A stretch of DNA of 64,000 nucleotides from Clostridium_AD sp050717535 (lineage in GTDB: Bacteria > Bacillota > Clostridia > Clostridiales > Clostridiaceae), in the NCBI RefSeq assembly GCF_050717535.1, contig NZ_JBOITM010000075.1:31607-95606 (forward strand), read 5' to 3'. Below are positions 44,563 through 54,797 of the stretch, one piece after another. The position numbers and the translations under genes are program-made. Every line of letters begins with the position of its first letter. Within the stretch, counting starts at the first letter, position 1. The notes under the pieces are model-generated. The model did not search any database and had not been told where the DNA came from. It saw nothing but the letters and a program-made list of their open reading frames with translations.

Positions 44563-46287
44563 TTATTTGATCTTCTTATTTTCATCGTCCTTTGACATGA
44601 GTTCTATAAAAGCAAATTTACTATAATTAAACAACCCTCTAGCGGTAATTTTAACTTCAGGTATTACTGGAAGCATCATAAAAGATAAACTTATAAAAGG
44701 ATCATATTCATCACGTACTCCAAAGCTTCTAGCCATTCTACTAAGTCTCTTTAGGTTTTCTGCTACCATATGTGGAGATTCAAAAGTCATTATTCCTCCA
44801 ATTGGCAAATTTAGCTGAGCAATAACCTTTCCCTCCGATACCATAGCTATACCCCCACCAGTAGAAACAAGAGTATTCACTGCCACCTCCATGTCCTTAT
44901 CATTATCCCCTACCACTATAACATTATGAGAATCATGGGCTATAGTTTGTGCAATAGAGCAATGCTTTAAGCCTAATCCTTCTATAAAACCAACAAAGTG
45001 CTTACCTGTATTATGATGCCTTTCAAAAACTGCTATTTTTAATACATCTTTTTCCATAATCCTCTTTATATATCCAAACTCATTTTCTACTTTTCTCTCC
45101 ACTAGCTTAGTTTCTAGGGAATTTGGAATTAATTTTATAATATTTATATTTTCAGCCTCACTTTGGATTTTAAAAATTTCATTATTTACGAAATCCATAT
45201 GCATGGAAGAATTAATTCTTAAGTTTAAATAATTTTTACTTTGTAATTCTGTATATATTTTACCGTTTTTTATAATTTTCTTTATATTTAGACCTTTAAA
45301 ATCTTCAAATATCACTAAATCTGCTTTATATCCTGGTGCTATAGCCCCTCTATCTTTTAAGTCATAACACTGAGCTGCATTAAATGAAGCCATTATATAT
45401 GCTTTTATAGGATTAAGCCCCTGTTTTATAGAAATTCTAATACAATTATCTATAGAGCCGCCCTCTAATAAATCGTCTATATGCCTATCATCTGTGCAAA
45501 ATAAAAATCTTCTGAAATTATGACTATTAACCGCAGGAAGTATATCCTTTAAATTTCTTGCCGCAGAGCCTTCCCTTAGCATGACATACATCCCCCTACT
45601 AACTTTAAGCATGGCATCCTTAACATTCGTACTTTCATGATCTGTTCTTATACCGCAACTTAAATATGCGTTTAAATCTATCTGCGGAATTGTAGGGCAG
45701 TGTCCATCAATATGTTTATACCTTGCTATATCTATTTTTTTCAATATATTTTCATCTGCGTTTATAACTGCAGGCACATTCCTAACTTCCCCAAGACCTA
45801 ATACTCTATTATTATTTTTTAATTTTTCCAAATCCTCAGCATTAAGTACGCATCCACTATCCTCAACCTCCGTGGCGGAAACACAAGAGGGTAGCATAAA
45901 AAAAATATCTATAGGTGCAATCTCACTACTTCTTAGCATGAAATCTATACCCTTAATTCCTTCTACATTAGCAATTTCATGTGGATCCGCTATCACTGTA
46001 GTTACCCCTTTTTTAATTACAACTCTCGCAAACTGCTCTGGCATAATCATAGAAGATTCTATATGAACATGGGCATCAATGAACCCTGGTGTCACATACA
46101 AATCTGTACAATCAATTTCCTCTTCACCTTTGTATTCACCAATCCCTACAATAGTATCACCTACTATAGCAATATCCCCCTGGTCCATATTTTCAGTAAA
46201 TACATTAATAAAATTTGCATTTTTCAAAACCAAGTCTGCCTTAATCCTTACCATAGCCGCATCAATGTTTTTCTTAACCTTCTGCAA
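44563..46287 (-). CDS. ade: Adenine deaminase
   Basis: 574-residue amidohydrolase-superfamily enzyme that converts adenine to hypoxanthine and ammonia in purine salvage. The metal-binding motif AHVHIESSM, the block ADPHEIANVEGIKGIDFML and the DGHCPTI histidine region are typical of bacterial Ade, and the C-terminal domain (GGGIAMVSEGKVIAQLNLPIGG) is intact. No purine riboswitch is apparent in the 118-base gap upstream. The start region has an odd C-run (GGGGGG on the coding strand) as ribosome binding site. Confidence 0.93.
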   Translation of the reverse strand: MQKVKKNIDAAMVRIKADLVLKNANFINVFTENMDQGDIAIVGDTIVGIGEYKGEEEIDCTDLYVTPGFIDAHVHIESSMIMPEQFARVVIKKGVTTVIADPHEIANVEGIKGIDFMLRSSEIAPIDIFFMLPSCVSATEVEDSGCVLNAEDLEKLKNNNRVLGLGEVRNVPAVINADENILKKIDIARYKHIDGHCPTIPQIDLNAYLSCGIRTDHESTNVKDAMLKVSRGMYVMLREGSAARNLKDILPAVNSHNFRRFLFCTDDRHIDDLLEGGSIDNCIRISIKQGLNPIKAYIMASFNAAQCYDLKDRGAIAPGYKADLVIFEDFKGLNIKKIIKNGKIYTELQSKNYLNLRINSSMHMDFVNNEIFKIQSEAENINIIKLIPNSLETKLVERKVENEFGYIKRIMEKDVLKIAVFERHHNTGKHFVGFIEGLGLKHCSIAQTIAHDSHNVIVVGDNDKDMEVAVNTLVSTGGGIAMVSEGKVIAQLNLPIGGIMTFESPHMVAENLKRLSRMARSFGVRDEYDPFISLSFMMLPVIPEVKITARGLFNYSKFAFIELMSKDDENKKIK

Positions 46288-46393
46288 AAGCTTTTCCCCC
46301 CCCAGTATTTTTTACACACCTTCTATTAAATTATTACTGAAAGGGTCACAGTATTCCTTATTGCTATGTTAAGTATTGTTTTTATTTGAGAAT

Positions 46394-46421
46394 AAAAAAG
46401 CACAGCTACTGCTGCGCTGTG
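46394..46421 (-). terminator. Terminator overlapping the end of the RNase H-like gene
   Basis: CACAGC (46401-46406) pairs with GCTGTG (46416-46421); the minus strand then runs CTTTTTT. The stop codon lies inside the hairpin. Confidence 0.65.
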
Positions 46422-47083
46422 ATTTCTTCTTTTTTTAACTGTATTCTATTATACCAATCTATATATATATAAAATAAACTGACAACATCCTGCTGGTTAT
46501 ATAAAAGTATTTTATCCTTTTTTTCTTGTGGCATTCTGTTTATGTAATCATCATCTTTTACAATTTTTCCAAAAGTTTTAGCTAAATTAGAGCCACTAAT
46601 TAATTCACTTTCCCTATCAATATCAAATATTTTTTCTAGAGCCTTAAGTCCAATACAACTTCCTTCAGCTTTTTCATAACATTTTTGTAAATCTATTTCT
46701 CCAAAATATCCTTCTAATATAAAATCTGTTTTATGTGCTTTTAACAAATAGTTTATAACTGTAAAATCATTGTTTCCTGAAAACGTAACTATGTATTTTT
46801 TATTATACTTAATTTTCATTTCTTCAAAATAATTTTTAGCTAAGGATAATATTTCTACAGCATCTTTTTTATTTTCTGCCATATATTGAGTAACCTTTAA
46901 TTCATTTAAAACTTCATCATAAACGCAACACCCAAAAACCCCAATACAAATTGGCTTCTTATATATGTAATGTTCTAAATCAAAAAATAATGCATCTTTA
47001 AATAGTTGTTTATTTCCGTCTATGGTAAGGGACCCTTCTGTACAAATTTCTCCCACCTTAACGCTGCTAAGTTTTGTAATCAC
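46406..47083 (-). CDS. RNase H-like (YprB-type) exonuclease domain protein
   Basis: 225-residue protein. FFDLEHYIY (about 33-41) is the DxE strand, VTFSGNNDFTVINYLL the second motif, and LLYNQQDVVSLFYIY near the C-terminus the last aspartate helix of DEDD-type RNase H-like nucleases (RNase_H_2). Substrate and role are unknown. A second protein with the same fold is encoded at 49730, but the two are quite diverged. It lies divergent to feoA. Confidence 0.7.
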   Translation of the reverse strand: MITKLSSVKVGEICTEGSLTIDGNKQLFKDALFFDLEHYIYKKPICIGVFGCCVYDEVLNELKVTQYMAENKKDAVEILSLAKNYFEEMKIKYNKKYIVTFSGNNDFTVINYLLKAHKTDFILEGYFGEIDLQKCYEKAEGSCIGLKALEKIFDIDRESELISGSNLAKTFGKIVKDDDYINRMPQEKKDKILLYNQQDVVSLFYIYIDWYNRIQLKKEEITAQQ

Positions 47084-47255
47084 AATATCACTCTTTTCTA
47101 CTAAGTTTACTAACTTCTATACCAAGTTTAGAGAACAAAACCGTAAATTTGCACATTTTTAATTTAAAACTCTGCTCTATTTATATGTTATCACAATTCT
47201 ACTATTATATGAAAGTTTTTTTTAAAAAAATTATAAATTCACCGATTATTTTAGA

Positions 47256-47284
47256 TTGACACTAATAGAGAATGATGTTAAAAT
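47256..47284 (+). promoter_or_regulatory. Promoter of the feo operon
   Basis: TTGACA (47256-47261), 17 bases, TAAAAT (47279-47284): a near-consensus sigma-A promoter. A Fur-like box overlaps the expected transcription start. Confidence 0.8.
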
Positions 47285-47288
47285 GATA

Positions 47289-47305
47289 TTGAGAATTATT
47301 TTCAA
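47289..47305 (+). promoter_or_regulatory. Fur-like box in the feoA promoter
   Basis: TTGAGAAT-T-ATTTTCAA is an almost perfect inverted repeat around one central base, matching the AT-rich Fur box pattern. Located just after the -10, it would block transcription when iron is plentiful. Confidence 0.65.
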
Positions 47306-47311
47306 TAAGGG

Positions 47312-47545
47312 GTGATTGATATAAGCATATATGATTTAAAACCAGGAGATACAGCACTAATTCATTCAATTTGCGGTAATGAAAAGTTTGCTAAAAGATT
47401 ATTAGCTTTAGGTTGCATAGAAGGTACTAAAGTAACTTTGAAAGCCACAGCACCTCTAGGAGATCCTATAATTATAAATTTACGCGGTTTCAATTTAGCC
47501 ATTAGAAAAAATGATGCTAAAAATATAAATATAAAAATGGCATAG
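47312..47545 (+). CDS. feoA: Ferrous iron transport protein A
   Basis: 77-residue SH3-like protein (DLKPGDTALIHSICG ... GTKVTLKATAPLGDP ... GFNLAIRKNDA), the small cytoplasmic partner of FeoB. The start is uncertain: the frame opens with GTG at 47312, but that GTG is part of AAGGGGTGA, which looks like the ribosome binding site itself, so initiation a few codons later at a rare codon is possible. It is the first gene of an iron-regulated operon. Confidence 0.88.
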   Translation: MIDISIYDLKPGDTALIHSICGNEKFAKRLLALGCIEGTKVTLKATAPLGDPIIINLRGFNLAIRKNDAKNINIKMA

Positions 47546-47669
47546 TCACTATGCTAAGTACCACTATTAGAATAAAATAATCGGTAAATTATTTTGAACT
47601 AGATAATGGGACAAACCACATACAATTGACGACTAAAATCAAACAAGCGACATAGTAAGGAGGATTTGA

Positions 47670-49433
47670 ATGATCACTGCTGCACTATTAGGTAATCCTA
47701 ATGTTGGTAAAACTACTCTATATAACGCACTTACAGGTTCTAACCAATACGTAGGTAATTGGGCGGGAGTAACAGTAGAAAAAAAAGAAGGCTTTATCGA
47801 TAATAAAATTAAAATTGTTGACTTACCAGGTATTTATGCTATGGATACTTATTCAAATGAAGAAAAAGTTTCCAAGGAGTTTTTAGAGAATGGTGATGTT
47901 GATGTAATTATTAATATTGTTGATGCGGCGAGTCTTGATAGAAATTTATATCTTACCACGCAATTAAAACAATTTAATAAGCCAATAATTTTAGTATTAA
48001 ATATGATAGATGTTGCAATAGCTAAGGGTTTAGATATTAATTATGATCTTTTATCACAAAAATTAGGGGTAAGGGTAATACCTATAGTAGCTTCAAAGGG
48101 CAAAGGAGTTTCTGAAGTGAAAGATTGTCTCCTTAAAGAAGATTATACTACCACATCCTCAAATAGTCTAAAATTTAAAGATGAAAAAGAAACCTATAAC
48201 TACATTGAACTTTTATTAAAATCAATTACAAATAAAAAAAATGACAACAGAGTTTCCGTTTCAGAAAAAATAGATAAAATTGTGCTTAATAGAATAATAG
48301 CCTATCCGCTATTTTTTGGAAGTTTGTTTTTAATCTTTATGTTTACTTTCAACTGGGTGGGACAGCCCTTAGCTGATCTTCTAGATAACTTGCTTAATAA
48401 TTATTTTGTTCCATTTTTAAGCAGTGTATTATCTAATAATAGCCCATGGTTTTCTTCTCTACTGATCGATGGTATCATAGGCGGAGTAGGTTCCGTAGTA
48501 GTATTTTTACCTGTAATATTGGCATTATTTCTAGGTATTTCCTTTTTAGAAGACAGTGGCTATATGGCAAGAGCTGCTTTTATAATGGATAAGCTAATGA
48601 GGAAAATGGGTTTATCTGGTAAAGCTTTTATTCCTTTAATCGTTGGCTTTGGTTGTTCTGTGCCAGCTATAATGTCCGCTAGAACTTTAGAGAGTGATAA
48701 AGACAGAAAATTAACTGCACTTTTAATACCACTAATGTCCTGCAATGCTAGACTTCCAGTTTATGCATTGTTTGCATCAGTATTTTTTCCTGGGAGAGAA
48801 ACCCTAATGGTGTTCTCATTATACCTTATGGGTATTGGTTTAGCATTCCTAATTGGTATCCTCTTCAAAAATACATTGTTCAAAAAAGATGAGGAGCCTT
48901 TTATTATAGAATTACCTGAATATAAATTTCCAGAACCAAGAGCCTTATTATTACACACATGGGAAAAAGGTAAAGGCTTCTTAAAGAAAGCCGGTACTAT
49001 AATCTTTTCAATTTCCGTAATAGTATGGTTTTTATCAAACTTTAATAGTACAGGAATGGTTGATATAAACGTTAGTTTCTTAGCTTCTGTTGGAAGATTT
49101 ATAAATCCAATTTTTATTCCCCTTGGATTTGCCTCATGGCAAAATTCAATATCACTCTTAACTGGTCTTATGGCTAAAGAAGTAGTTGTAGGAACAATGG
49201 GTGTTATATATGGTGGCAATTTAACACATATCTTGCCTAATTATTTTTCTCCATTATCCGCTTATAGTTTCTTAACTTTTGTATTACTTTACACTCCTTG
49301 TGTATCAGTAATAGCCACTATGAAAAAAGAATATGGTAATAAAATGGCAATCTTTTCTGTATCCTATCAATTAATACTCGCTTGGGTAGTATCATTTTTA
49401 ATTTTTAATATAGGCAGTATTATAATAAGATAA
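47670..49433 (+). CDS. feoB: Ferrous iron transporter B
   Basis: 587-residue GTP-gated ferrous iron importer. The N-terminal G domain has G1 GNPNVGKTT (8-16), G3 DLPGIYAM and G4 LNMID. It is followed by the membrane part with the two Gate motifs (GSVVVFLPVI and GCSVPAIMSARTL region). It is shorter than the 700-770 residues of enterobacterial FeoB, as is common in clostridia. AAGGAGGATTTG precedes the start. It lies between feoA and a Cys-rich partner gene. Confidence 0.95.
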   Translation: MITAALLGNPNVGKTTLYNALTGSNQYVGNWAGVTVEKKEGFIDNKIKIVDLPGIYAMDTYSNEEKVSKEFLENGDVDVIINIVDAASLDRNLYLTTQLKQFNKPIILVLNMIDVAIAKGLDINYDLLSQKLGVRVIPIVASKGKGVSEVKDCLLKEDYTTTSSNSLKFKDEKETYNYIELLLKSITNKKNDNRVSVSEKIDKIVLNRIIAYPLFFGSLFLIFMFTFNWVGQPLADLLDNLLNNYFVPFLSSVLSNNSPWFSSLLIDGIIGGVGSVVVFLPVILALFLGISFLEDSGYMARAAFIMDKLMRKMGLSGKAFIPLIVGFGCSVPAIMSARTLESDKDRKLTALLIPLMSCNARLPVYALFASVFFPGRETLMVFSLYLMGIGLAFLIGILFKNTLFKKDEEPFIIELPEYKFPEPRALLLHTWEKGKGFLKKAGTIIFSISVIVWFLSNFNSTGMVDINVSFLASVGRFINPIFIPLGFASWQNSISLLTGLMAKEVVVGTMGVIYGGNLTHILPNYFSPLSAYSFLTFVLLYTPCVSVIATMKKEYGNKMAIFSVSYQLILAWVVSFLIFNIGSIIIR

Positions 49434-49461
49434 TATAAATTTATAAAGAGGTGATGTACCA

Positions 49462-49626
49462 GTGGTGGAATTTATTATTGTTGGTTTAATTGTTATTGTA
49501 GCTGGGTATGTCTTGTATAGTAACCTTAAAAAACAAGCAAATGGTGATTGTGGTAATGGCTGCAAAGGTTGTAGCCATAATTGCAAGGTACCACCCCCTA
49601 TTATAAAAGATGATAAAATCGAATAA
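49462..49626 (+). CDS. FeoB-associated Cys-rich membrane protein
   Basis: 54 residues. A single membrane helix (FIIVGLIVIVAGYVLY) is followed by a cysteine cluster, DCGNGCKGCSHNCK, and a short acidic tail. The start is GTG at 49462, seven bases after AAAGAGGTGA. Its place 28 bases after feoB and its design match the small FeoB-associated Cys-rich family, thought to assist iron transport in Firmicutes. It ends the operon at a strong terminator. Confidence 0.85.
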   Translation: MVEFIIVGLIVIVAGYVLYSNLKKQANGDCGNGCKGCSHNCKVPPPIIKDDKIE

Positions 49627-49628
49627 AA

Positions 49629-49680
49629 AAAAAACAGTTCCATGGTACATTCGTTTATGTACCATGGAACTGTTTTTTAT
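49629..49680 (+). terminator. Terminator of the feo operon
   Basis: A 22-base arm (49629-49650, core CAGTTCCATGGTACAT) pairs perfectly with 49657-49678, followed by T's. One of the strongest hairpins in the window. Confidence 0.9.
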
Positions 49681-49729
49681 AGCTTTTTAGTGCTTTGTTG
49701 ACTTATATAACTACCACTCTTTACAATAG

Positions 49730-50428
49730 CTACCTAGTCACTGTTTTTAATGGCTGATTTGTGTGTATGTTATTATTCAAAAGGGACATTTGTTTTTTAG
49801 CTATCTTTTCTTTCCTTTTCAAATCCAAATCATTTTCAATAGTATTAATCACCTTGAAAATTTTAGGTAAATTTAACACATCCTCATAATTGTGGAGCAT
49901 TAGAATCTCCTTTAATTTTTCATCATGTTTTACTAGGTATTCATTGTATATTTCAACACTCTTAGCCCCGTTTATTTCATCTCGCCTTTTAATACCAGTA
50001 AACTTCTCGACACATTTCAAACTACAATTCTTCATTCCCATCTTTTTATGAAATGGTCTTATAATTTTAAATAAATCAATATGTTCACTAGGAAGTCTAA
50101 ACCCAAGATTATATCTATTCATCTTTCTAATTACGAAAGGTTCATCAAATGCTGTACCATTATAGGAACACCATTTTTTAAAATTTTTCATAGATTTCTT
50201 AAGTTCTTTCAAAATGCACTCTTCTTCGCTAAGCGATTCTGCAAAATATTGAACAACTTTAAATTGACCTTCTTTTAAGTAATATCCCAAAGATATTAAC
50301 ACTATCTTATCCCGCTCCATATCAAACCCTGTAGCTTCAATATCCAAGTACGCAATAGTGTCCATCTTATATTTCCTAAAAATTTCTTTAGGCAAAACAA
50401 CTTCAATTTCATATTCTTTGATAAACAT
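49730..50428 (-). CDS. RNase H-like (YprB-type) exonuclease domain protein
   Basis: 232 residues from the ATG at 50428, preceded by AGGGGGA. YLDIEATGFD is the first DxE motif, SYNGTAFDEPFVIRKM the second, and LMLHNYEDVLNLPKIF the third, giving a complete DEDD-type RNase H-like fold. A basic C-terminal tail follows. Bacillus YprB is the nearest named relative; the natural substrate is unknown. It lies downstream of argS, separated by a 202-base gap. Confidence 0.78.
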   Translation of the reverse strand: MFIKEYEIEVVLPKEIFRKYKMDTIAYLDIEATGFDMERDKIVLISLGYYLKEGQFKVVQYFAESLSEEECILKELKKSMKNFKKWCSYNGTAFDEPFVIRKMNRYNLGFRLPSEHIDLFKIIRPFHKKMGMKNCSLKCVEKFTGIKRRDEINGAKSVEIYNEYLVKHDEKLKEILMLHNYEDVLNLPKIFKVINTIENDLDLKRKEKIAKKQMSLLNNNIHTNQPLKTVTR

Positions 50429-50630
50429 AGTTCCCCCTAATCTATAAAAAAAGAAAAGTATATTACAACAAATATTTTTCAATTTGCTCAGTAATTTTAT
50501 TTAAATTTCACATTTTTCTATATTATAATAATACATTAAAAACAAAGTTATTGCAAATCACTTTAAAAAAGCACAAATAAATAATAATATCTCATAACAT
50601 TATTATTTATTTGTTAATAACCTCTTTATT

Positions 50631-52340
50631 TTACATTCTATCTACAACTTCTAAACCTATAAGTTTTAAAGCATTCTTAATTACTTGGCAAGTAGCTTTA
50701 ACCATTTCTATTTTTGCATTTTTATTAGATTCATCTTCTAAATTAGCTATATTATGCTGATTATAGAATTTATTAAAAGCCTTAGCTACCTCAATAACAT
50801 ATCTTGTAACCATAGATGGTTCTAATTTATCAATGGCATACATAATTGAGTTTTGGAACCCTTCTAACTGCTTTACTAGTTCAAATTCTTCTTTAGAATC
50901 TAATTTATTGTAGTCAAGTTCTACACTTGACTTAATTCCCTTATTATTTTCTTCAACTTTTCTTAATATACTTTTTGCTCTTGCATAAGTATATTGAACA
51001 TAAGGACCTGTTTCGCCCTCAAAACTAAGCATTTCTTCCCAATTAAACACAATATCTCTTTCTCTATGATTTTTTAAATAAGTAAATATAATTGCTCCTA
51101 TTCCTACTTTTTTAGCTACATCTTCCTTATTCTCTAGCTCAGGATTTTTCTCGTTTATTATTTCAAGAGTTTTCGCCACTGCTTCACTTAATAACTCATC
51201 TAAGAAAATAACATCGCCTTTTCTTGTAGATAATTTTTTATCTGCAAATCTTACTGTACCAAATGGTACGTGCACACAATCATCTGCCCACTTATTACCC
51301 ATTAGCTTTAAAGTAGTAAATACTTGTTTAAAATGAAGTGCTTGATCTTTTCCAACCACATAAATATTTTTATAAAAATCATAAGTCTTCTTTCTATATG
51401 TTGCTGCAGCTAAATCACGTGTTGCATAAATTGTAGCACCGTCTGATTTTTTAATTATACAAGGTGGTATATTGTAATCATCAAGCATTACAACCTTAGC
51501 TCCATTACTTTCTACAAGTAAGCCCTTTGCATCTATATCTGCAATTACATCTTCCATTTTGTCGCAATAGAAACTTTCACCCGCATAAGAATCAAATTTA
51601 ACATTTAGTGTTTCATAAAGCTTTTTAAACTCCACAAGACTTAAGTCTCTAAATTTAGTCCAAAGTGCAACTTCTTCTGCGCAGCCGTCTTCTAACCTTT
51701 TGAAGTACATTTTTGCTTCTTCATTGAGTGCTGGATCAATTTCAGCCTCTTCATGGAATTTAACATAAATTCTTAATAATTCTTTAATAGGCTCTTTTTC
51801 TAAAGTTTCCTCATCTACCCAGTTTTTATAAGCATAAATAAGCTTACCAAATTGTGTTCCCCAATCACCAAGATGATTGATGCCAGTACAATTATATCCT
51901 TCAAAAGAAAGTATCTTATATAAAGAGCTACCTATAACTGTAGTAAATAAATGACCTACATGGAATGGCTTTGCTATATTAGGTGAAGAATATTCTACTA
52001 CTATATTCTTACCTTCACCAATTTTAGATGAGCCATAGTTATCTCCATCTTTTAGTATCTTTTCTACAGTATTTTTAATAAATACTCCTTTGTCTAAAAA
52101 GAAGTTTACGTAAGGACCATAACACTCTATTTTTTCAAAACCCTCGTTCTCAATTCTTTCTTTTAAGTCTTTAGCTATTGCATTAGGTGCTTTTTTCATG
52201 ATTTTTGCTAATTGAAAACAAGGAAAAGCAAATTCTCCCATTTCAGGTTTTGGTGGTATTTCTATTAAATTCTCTATTGTTTCTATATCTAAATCCACCA
52301 ACTTTTTAATTCTTTCTGCCACTACTTTTTTATAATCCAT
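50631..52340 (-). CDS. argS: Arginyl-tRNA synthetase
   Basis: 569-residue class I synthetase charging tRNA-Arg. The HIGH-like motif is FHVGHLFTT, and the KMSKS equivalent is KLSTRKGDV. The N-terminal Add-1 domain and the C-terminal anticodon-binding domain (FEGETGPYVQYTYARAKSIL onward) are complete. AGGAGG precedes the ATG. Expression should be controlled by the T-box leader directly upstream. Confidence 0.95.
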   Translation of the reverse strand: MDYKKVVAERIKKLVDLDIETIENLIEIPPKPEMGEFAFPCFQLAKIMKKAPNAIAKDLKERIENEGFEKIECYGPYVNFFLDKGVFIKNTVEKILKDGDNYGSSKIGEGKNIVVEYSSPNIAKPFHVGHLFTTVIGSSLYKILSFEGYNCTGINHLGDWGTQFGKLIYAYKNWVDEETLEKEPIKELLRIYVKFHEEAEIDPALNEEAKMYFKRLEDGCAEEVALWTKFRDLSLVEFKKLYETLNVKFDSYAGESFYCDKMEDVIADIDAKGLLVESNGAKVVMLDDYNIPPCIIKKSDGATIYATRDLAAATYRKKTYDFYKNIYVVGKDQALHFKQVFTTLKLMGNKWADDCVHVPFGTVRFADKKLSTRKGDVIFLDELLSEAVAKTLEIINEKNPELENKEDVAKKVGIGAIIFTYLKNHRERDIVFNWEEMLSFEGETGPYVQYTYARAKSILRKVEENNKGIKSSVELDYNKLDSKEEFELVKQLEGFQNSIMYAIDKLEPSMVTRYVIEVAKAFNKFYNQHNIANLEDESNKNAKIEMVKATCQVIKNALKLIGLEVVDRM

Positions 52341-52380
52341 ATAAATTCCTCCTTATAAAACTCTTGTATATTTCAATATA

Positions 52381-52690
52381 ACAAAAACCCATCTCTAAAT
52401 AAAGAGACGGGTTATATTTCCGCGGTACCACTCTAGTTGACTATAAAGTCCACTCAATATTTTAACGCTATCAGCGGCATGCCCTATAAGAGTCAAAAGT
52501 TGTTCCTTCTAACTATTTGAGGCAGCTTCTCCAAGGTTCTTTTCCTAAAATTAATGAATTAATTTCGTCAAATAGTTACCCATCTGACTTCCTATACCTT
52601 ACAAGGCTTACACCATACCCTTGCTCGCTTTAAGAATAATAAGAAAGTACTGTCCTCTTCACAGAATTTATTTACTATATATTTATTTCA
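52381..52690 (-). promoter_or_regulatory. T-box riboswitch of argS
   Basis: On the minus strand the T-box sequence AGAGTGGTACCGCGG (complement of 52421-52434) is followed by a terminator whose arms are ACCCGTCTCT and AGAGATGGGT. Upstream lie stem-I features, including GGTGTAAGCC and TAGGAAGTCAGATGGG. An AGA (Arg) triplet at the complement of 52583-52585 sits where the specifier is expected. Uncharged tRNA-Arg would bind, form the antiterminator and switch argS on. The specifier assignment is inference. Confidence 0.9.
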
Positions 52691-52727
52691 TAATACACTA
52701 TATTATATTACCAATAGCATATTGTTG

Positions 52728-54797
52728 TCAACTAATATTCCGTGAAAACTTCTGTATATCAGTAATGGGCTCTTTACAATTAAAATTCTCACAAATATAA
52801 GCAGTAGTTTTCCCCTGCAAGGGTTTATGTGCTTTCATTTCAGAATTTATAGAATCTAATTTTTCATCACCTTTATTTAAAACTACTGTAGCAAAAGGCA
52901 AGTAAGTGCTATTAATTACTTTAATCATAGCTTTAGTTTGTTCATCTTGCTCTTTTCCAGAAATTATAATGTCCTTGCCTGATACCACACTATATAATAG
53001 TGCGGTCATAAAATAAGCATGAGCGCTTTCAATACTTTTAACCTTTGAAGCAAAAACTTCAAATTGGCCATATGCCTCTTTTTCGAGTTTACTATTAGAA
53101 GTTAATCTAGCAAGTCTTAACATATTCAAAGTAGCCACTGAATTACCTGAAGGCACAGCGCCATCGTATATATCTTTAGGCCTAACTATTAACTCTTCAC
53201 CATCAATTCCATATAAAAACAATCCACCTTGATCTTCATCTTTAAACAACTTAAGCATATCTTCATTAAGTTCTAGTGCTTTACTTAAATATTCCACATT
53301 AAAAGTTGCTTCATATAGTTCAATAAGAGCATGAACTGTAAAAGCATAGTCCTCTAAATATCCTAAATGTGCTACTTCACCTTCCCTGTACCTGGCCATC
53401 AATCTTCCTTTATCATTGATCATATTACTTAAGATAAAATTCATAGCTTTTTCGGCCTGGTGAATATAGCTGATATTATCAAAAACCCTTCCACCATATG
53501 CAAGCGATGCGATCATAAGTCCATTCCAAGAGGTTAATACCTTGTCATCCTTATAAGGATGAATTCTTCGCTCTCTATATTCAAAAAGCCTTTGTCTCAT
53601 TTTTTCTAGTTTTTGCTGTAAATCACTATTTATCTTAGAACTACTATCCATGCCTATGAGATTTGGAATATTCCTTCCTTCAAAATTGCCTTTCCCAGTT
53701 ATGTTGTAATGATCACAATAGGTTTTATAAAATTGTTCACCTAAAACTAAGGCCACTTCTTTTAAGGTTAGCAAATAAAATTTTCCCTCGATGCCTTCAC
53801 TATCTGCATCTTCCGCAGAACAAAACGCTCCTTGTGGCGAGGTCATATCTCTTAATATATAAGTAAATACTTTCTCCGCCACTTCTTTGTAAAATATATT
53901 GCCAGTAGCTTGAAAAGCCTCCACATATACAGCCGCTAAAAGTGCATTATCATATAACATTTTTTCAAAGTGAGGTACTAACCACTTCTCATCTGTGGAG
54001 TACCTTGAAAAGCCAAAGCCAATATGATCAAAAATCCCACCCGCATACATGGCTTCTAATGTTTTTTCCACTATTTCTAGAGCTTTAGGTTCATTATAGT
54101 TTTTCCAATACGATAATAAAAACTTCAAATTGTGAGGTGAAGGAAATTTTGGAGAAGAACCAAATCCGCCATAATTCATATCAAATACACTTTGGAAGCT
54201 GTTATATGCATTATGTATCTCTTCTTCCCCCATTTGCTCCCTATTAACCTTAGTATTAATTGCTTTTATATGCTCTACTATTGTTTCACTAGATTTTACA
54301 ATCTCCTCTCTTTTCTCATTCCACTGCTCTGCAATAGAATTTAGCACATCAATTATCCCTGGCATTCCATATTTACTTTCTATAGGGAAATAAGTACCTG
54401 CATAAAATGGTTGTTTATCTGGGGTCATAAAAATCGTTAAGGGCCATCCACCACTTCCAGTTAATGCTTGGCATACTGTCATATAAATACTATCTATATC
54501 TGGACGTTCTTCACGATCTACCTTTATAGCAACAAAATACTTATTTAAAATAGCTGCTACTGCTTCATTTCCAAAGGATTCTTTCTCCATGACATGGCAC
54601 CAATGACAAGTCGATTTTTTGCACAGTTATGAATACCCAATAGATAGGAATATCGGTTTATTTTCTGCTTTTGCTTCAGCAAAGGCTTCTTCAGACCATG
54701 GATTCCAACTTACTGGGTTATATGCATGCTGTAATAGGTATGGTGATTTTTCATTAACCAATCTATTGGCATTTTGATGCATATTTTCTTTCTGCAT
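52728..54797 (-). pseudogene. Thioredoxin-domain DUF255 (YyaL-type) protein, interrupted by an in-frame stop
   Basis: The gene starts at ATG 54797 (MQKENMHQNANRLVNEKSPY) but meets a TAA at 54629-54627 after 56 codons. The same frame continues with SKSTCHWCHVMEKESF-like sequence to 52728 (620 residues from the internal ATG). Relatives read GYSTCHWCHVMEKESF; here about 18 extra bases, including the stop, lie between GYS and TCHWC. The remaining body is intact: thioredoxin-like part, then alpha/alpha-barrel (GGWPLTIFMTP, FGSSPKFPSPHN, SWNGLMIASLAYGG). Reinitiation at 54590 would lose the CxxC motif, so activity is doubtful. Confidence 0.8.

Noticed and set aside
46288..46405. Purine riboswitch upstream of adenine deaminase
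   Set aside because: The gap is too short and lacks the conserved purine-aptamer loops.
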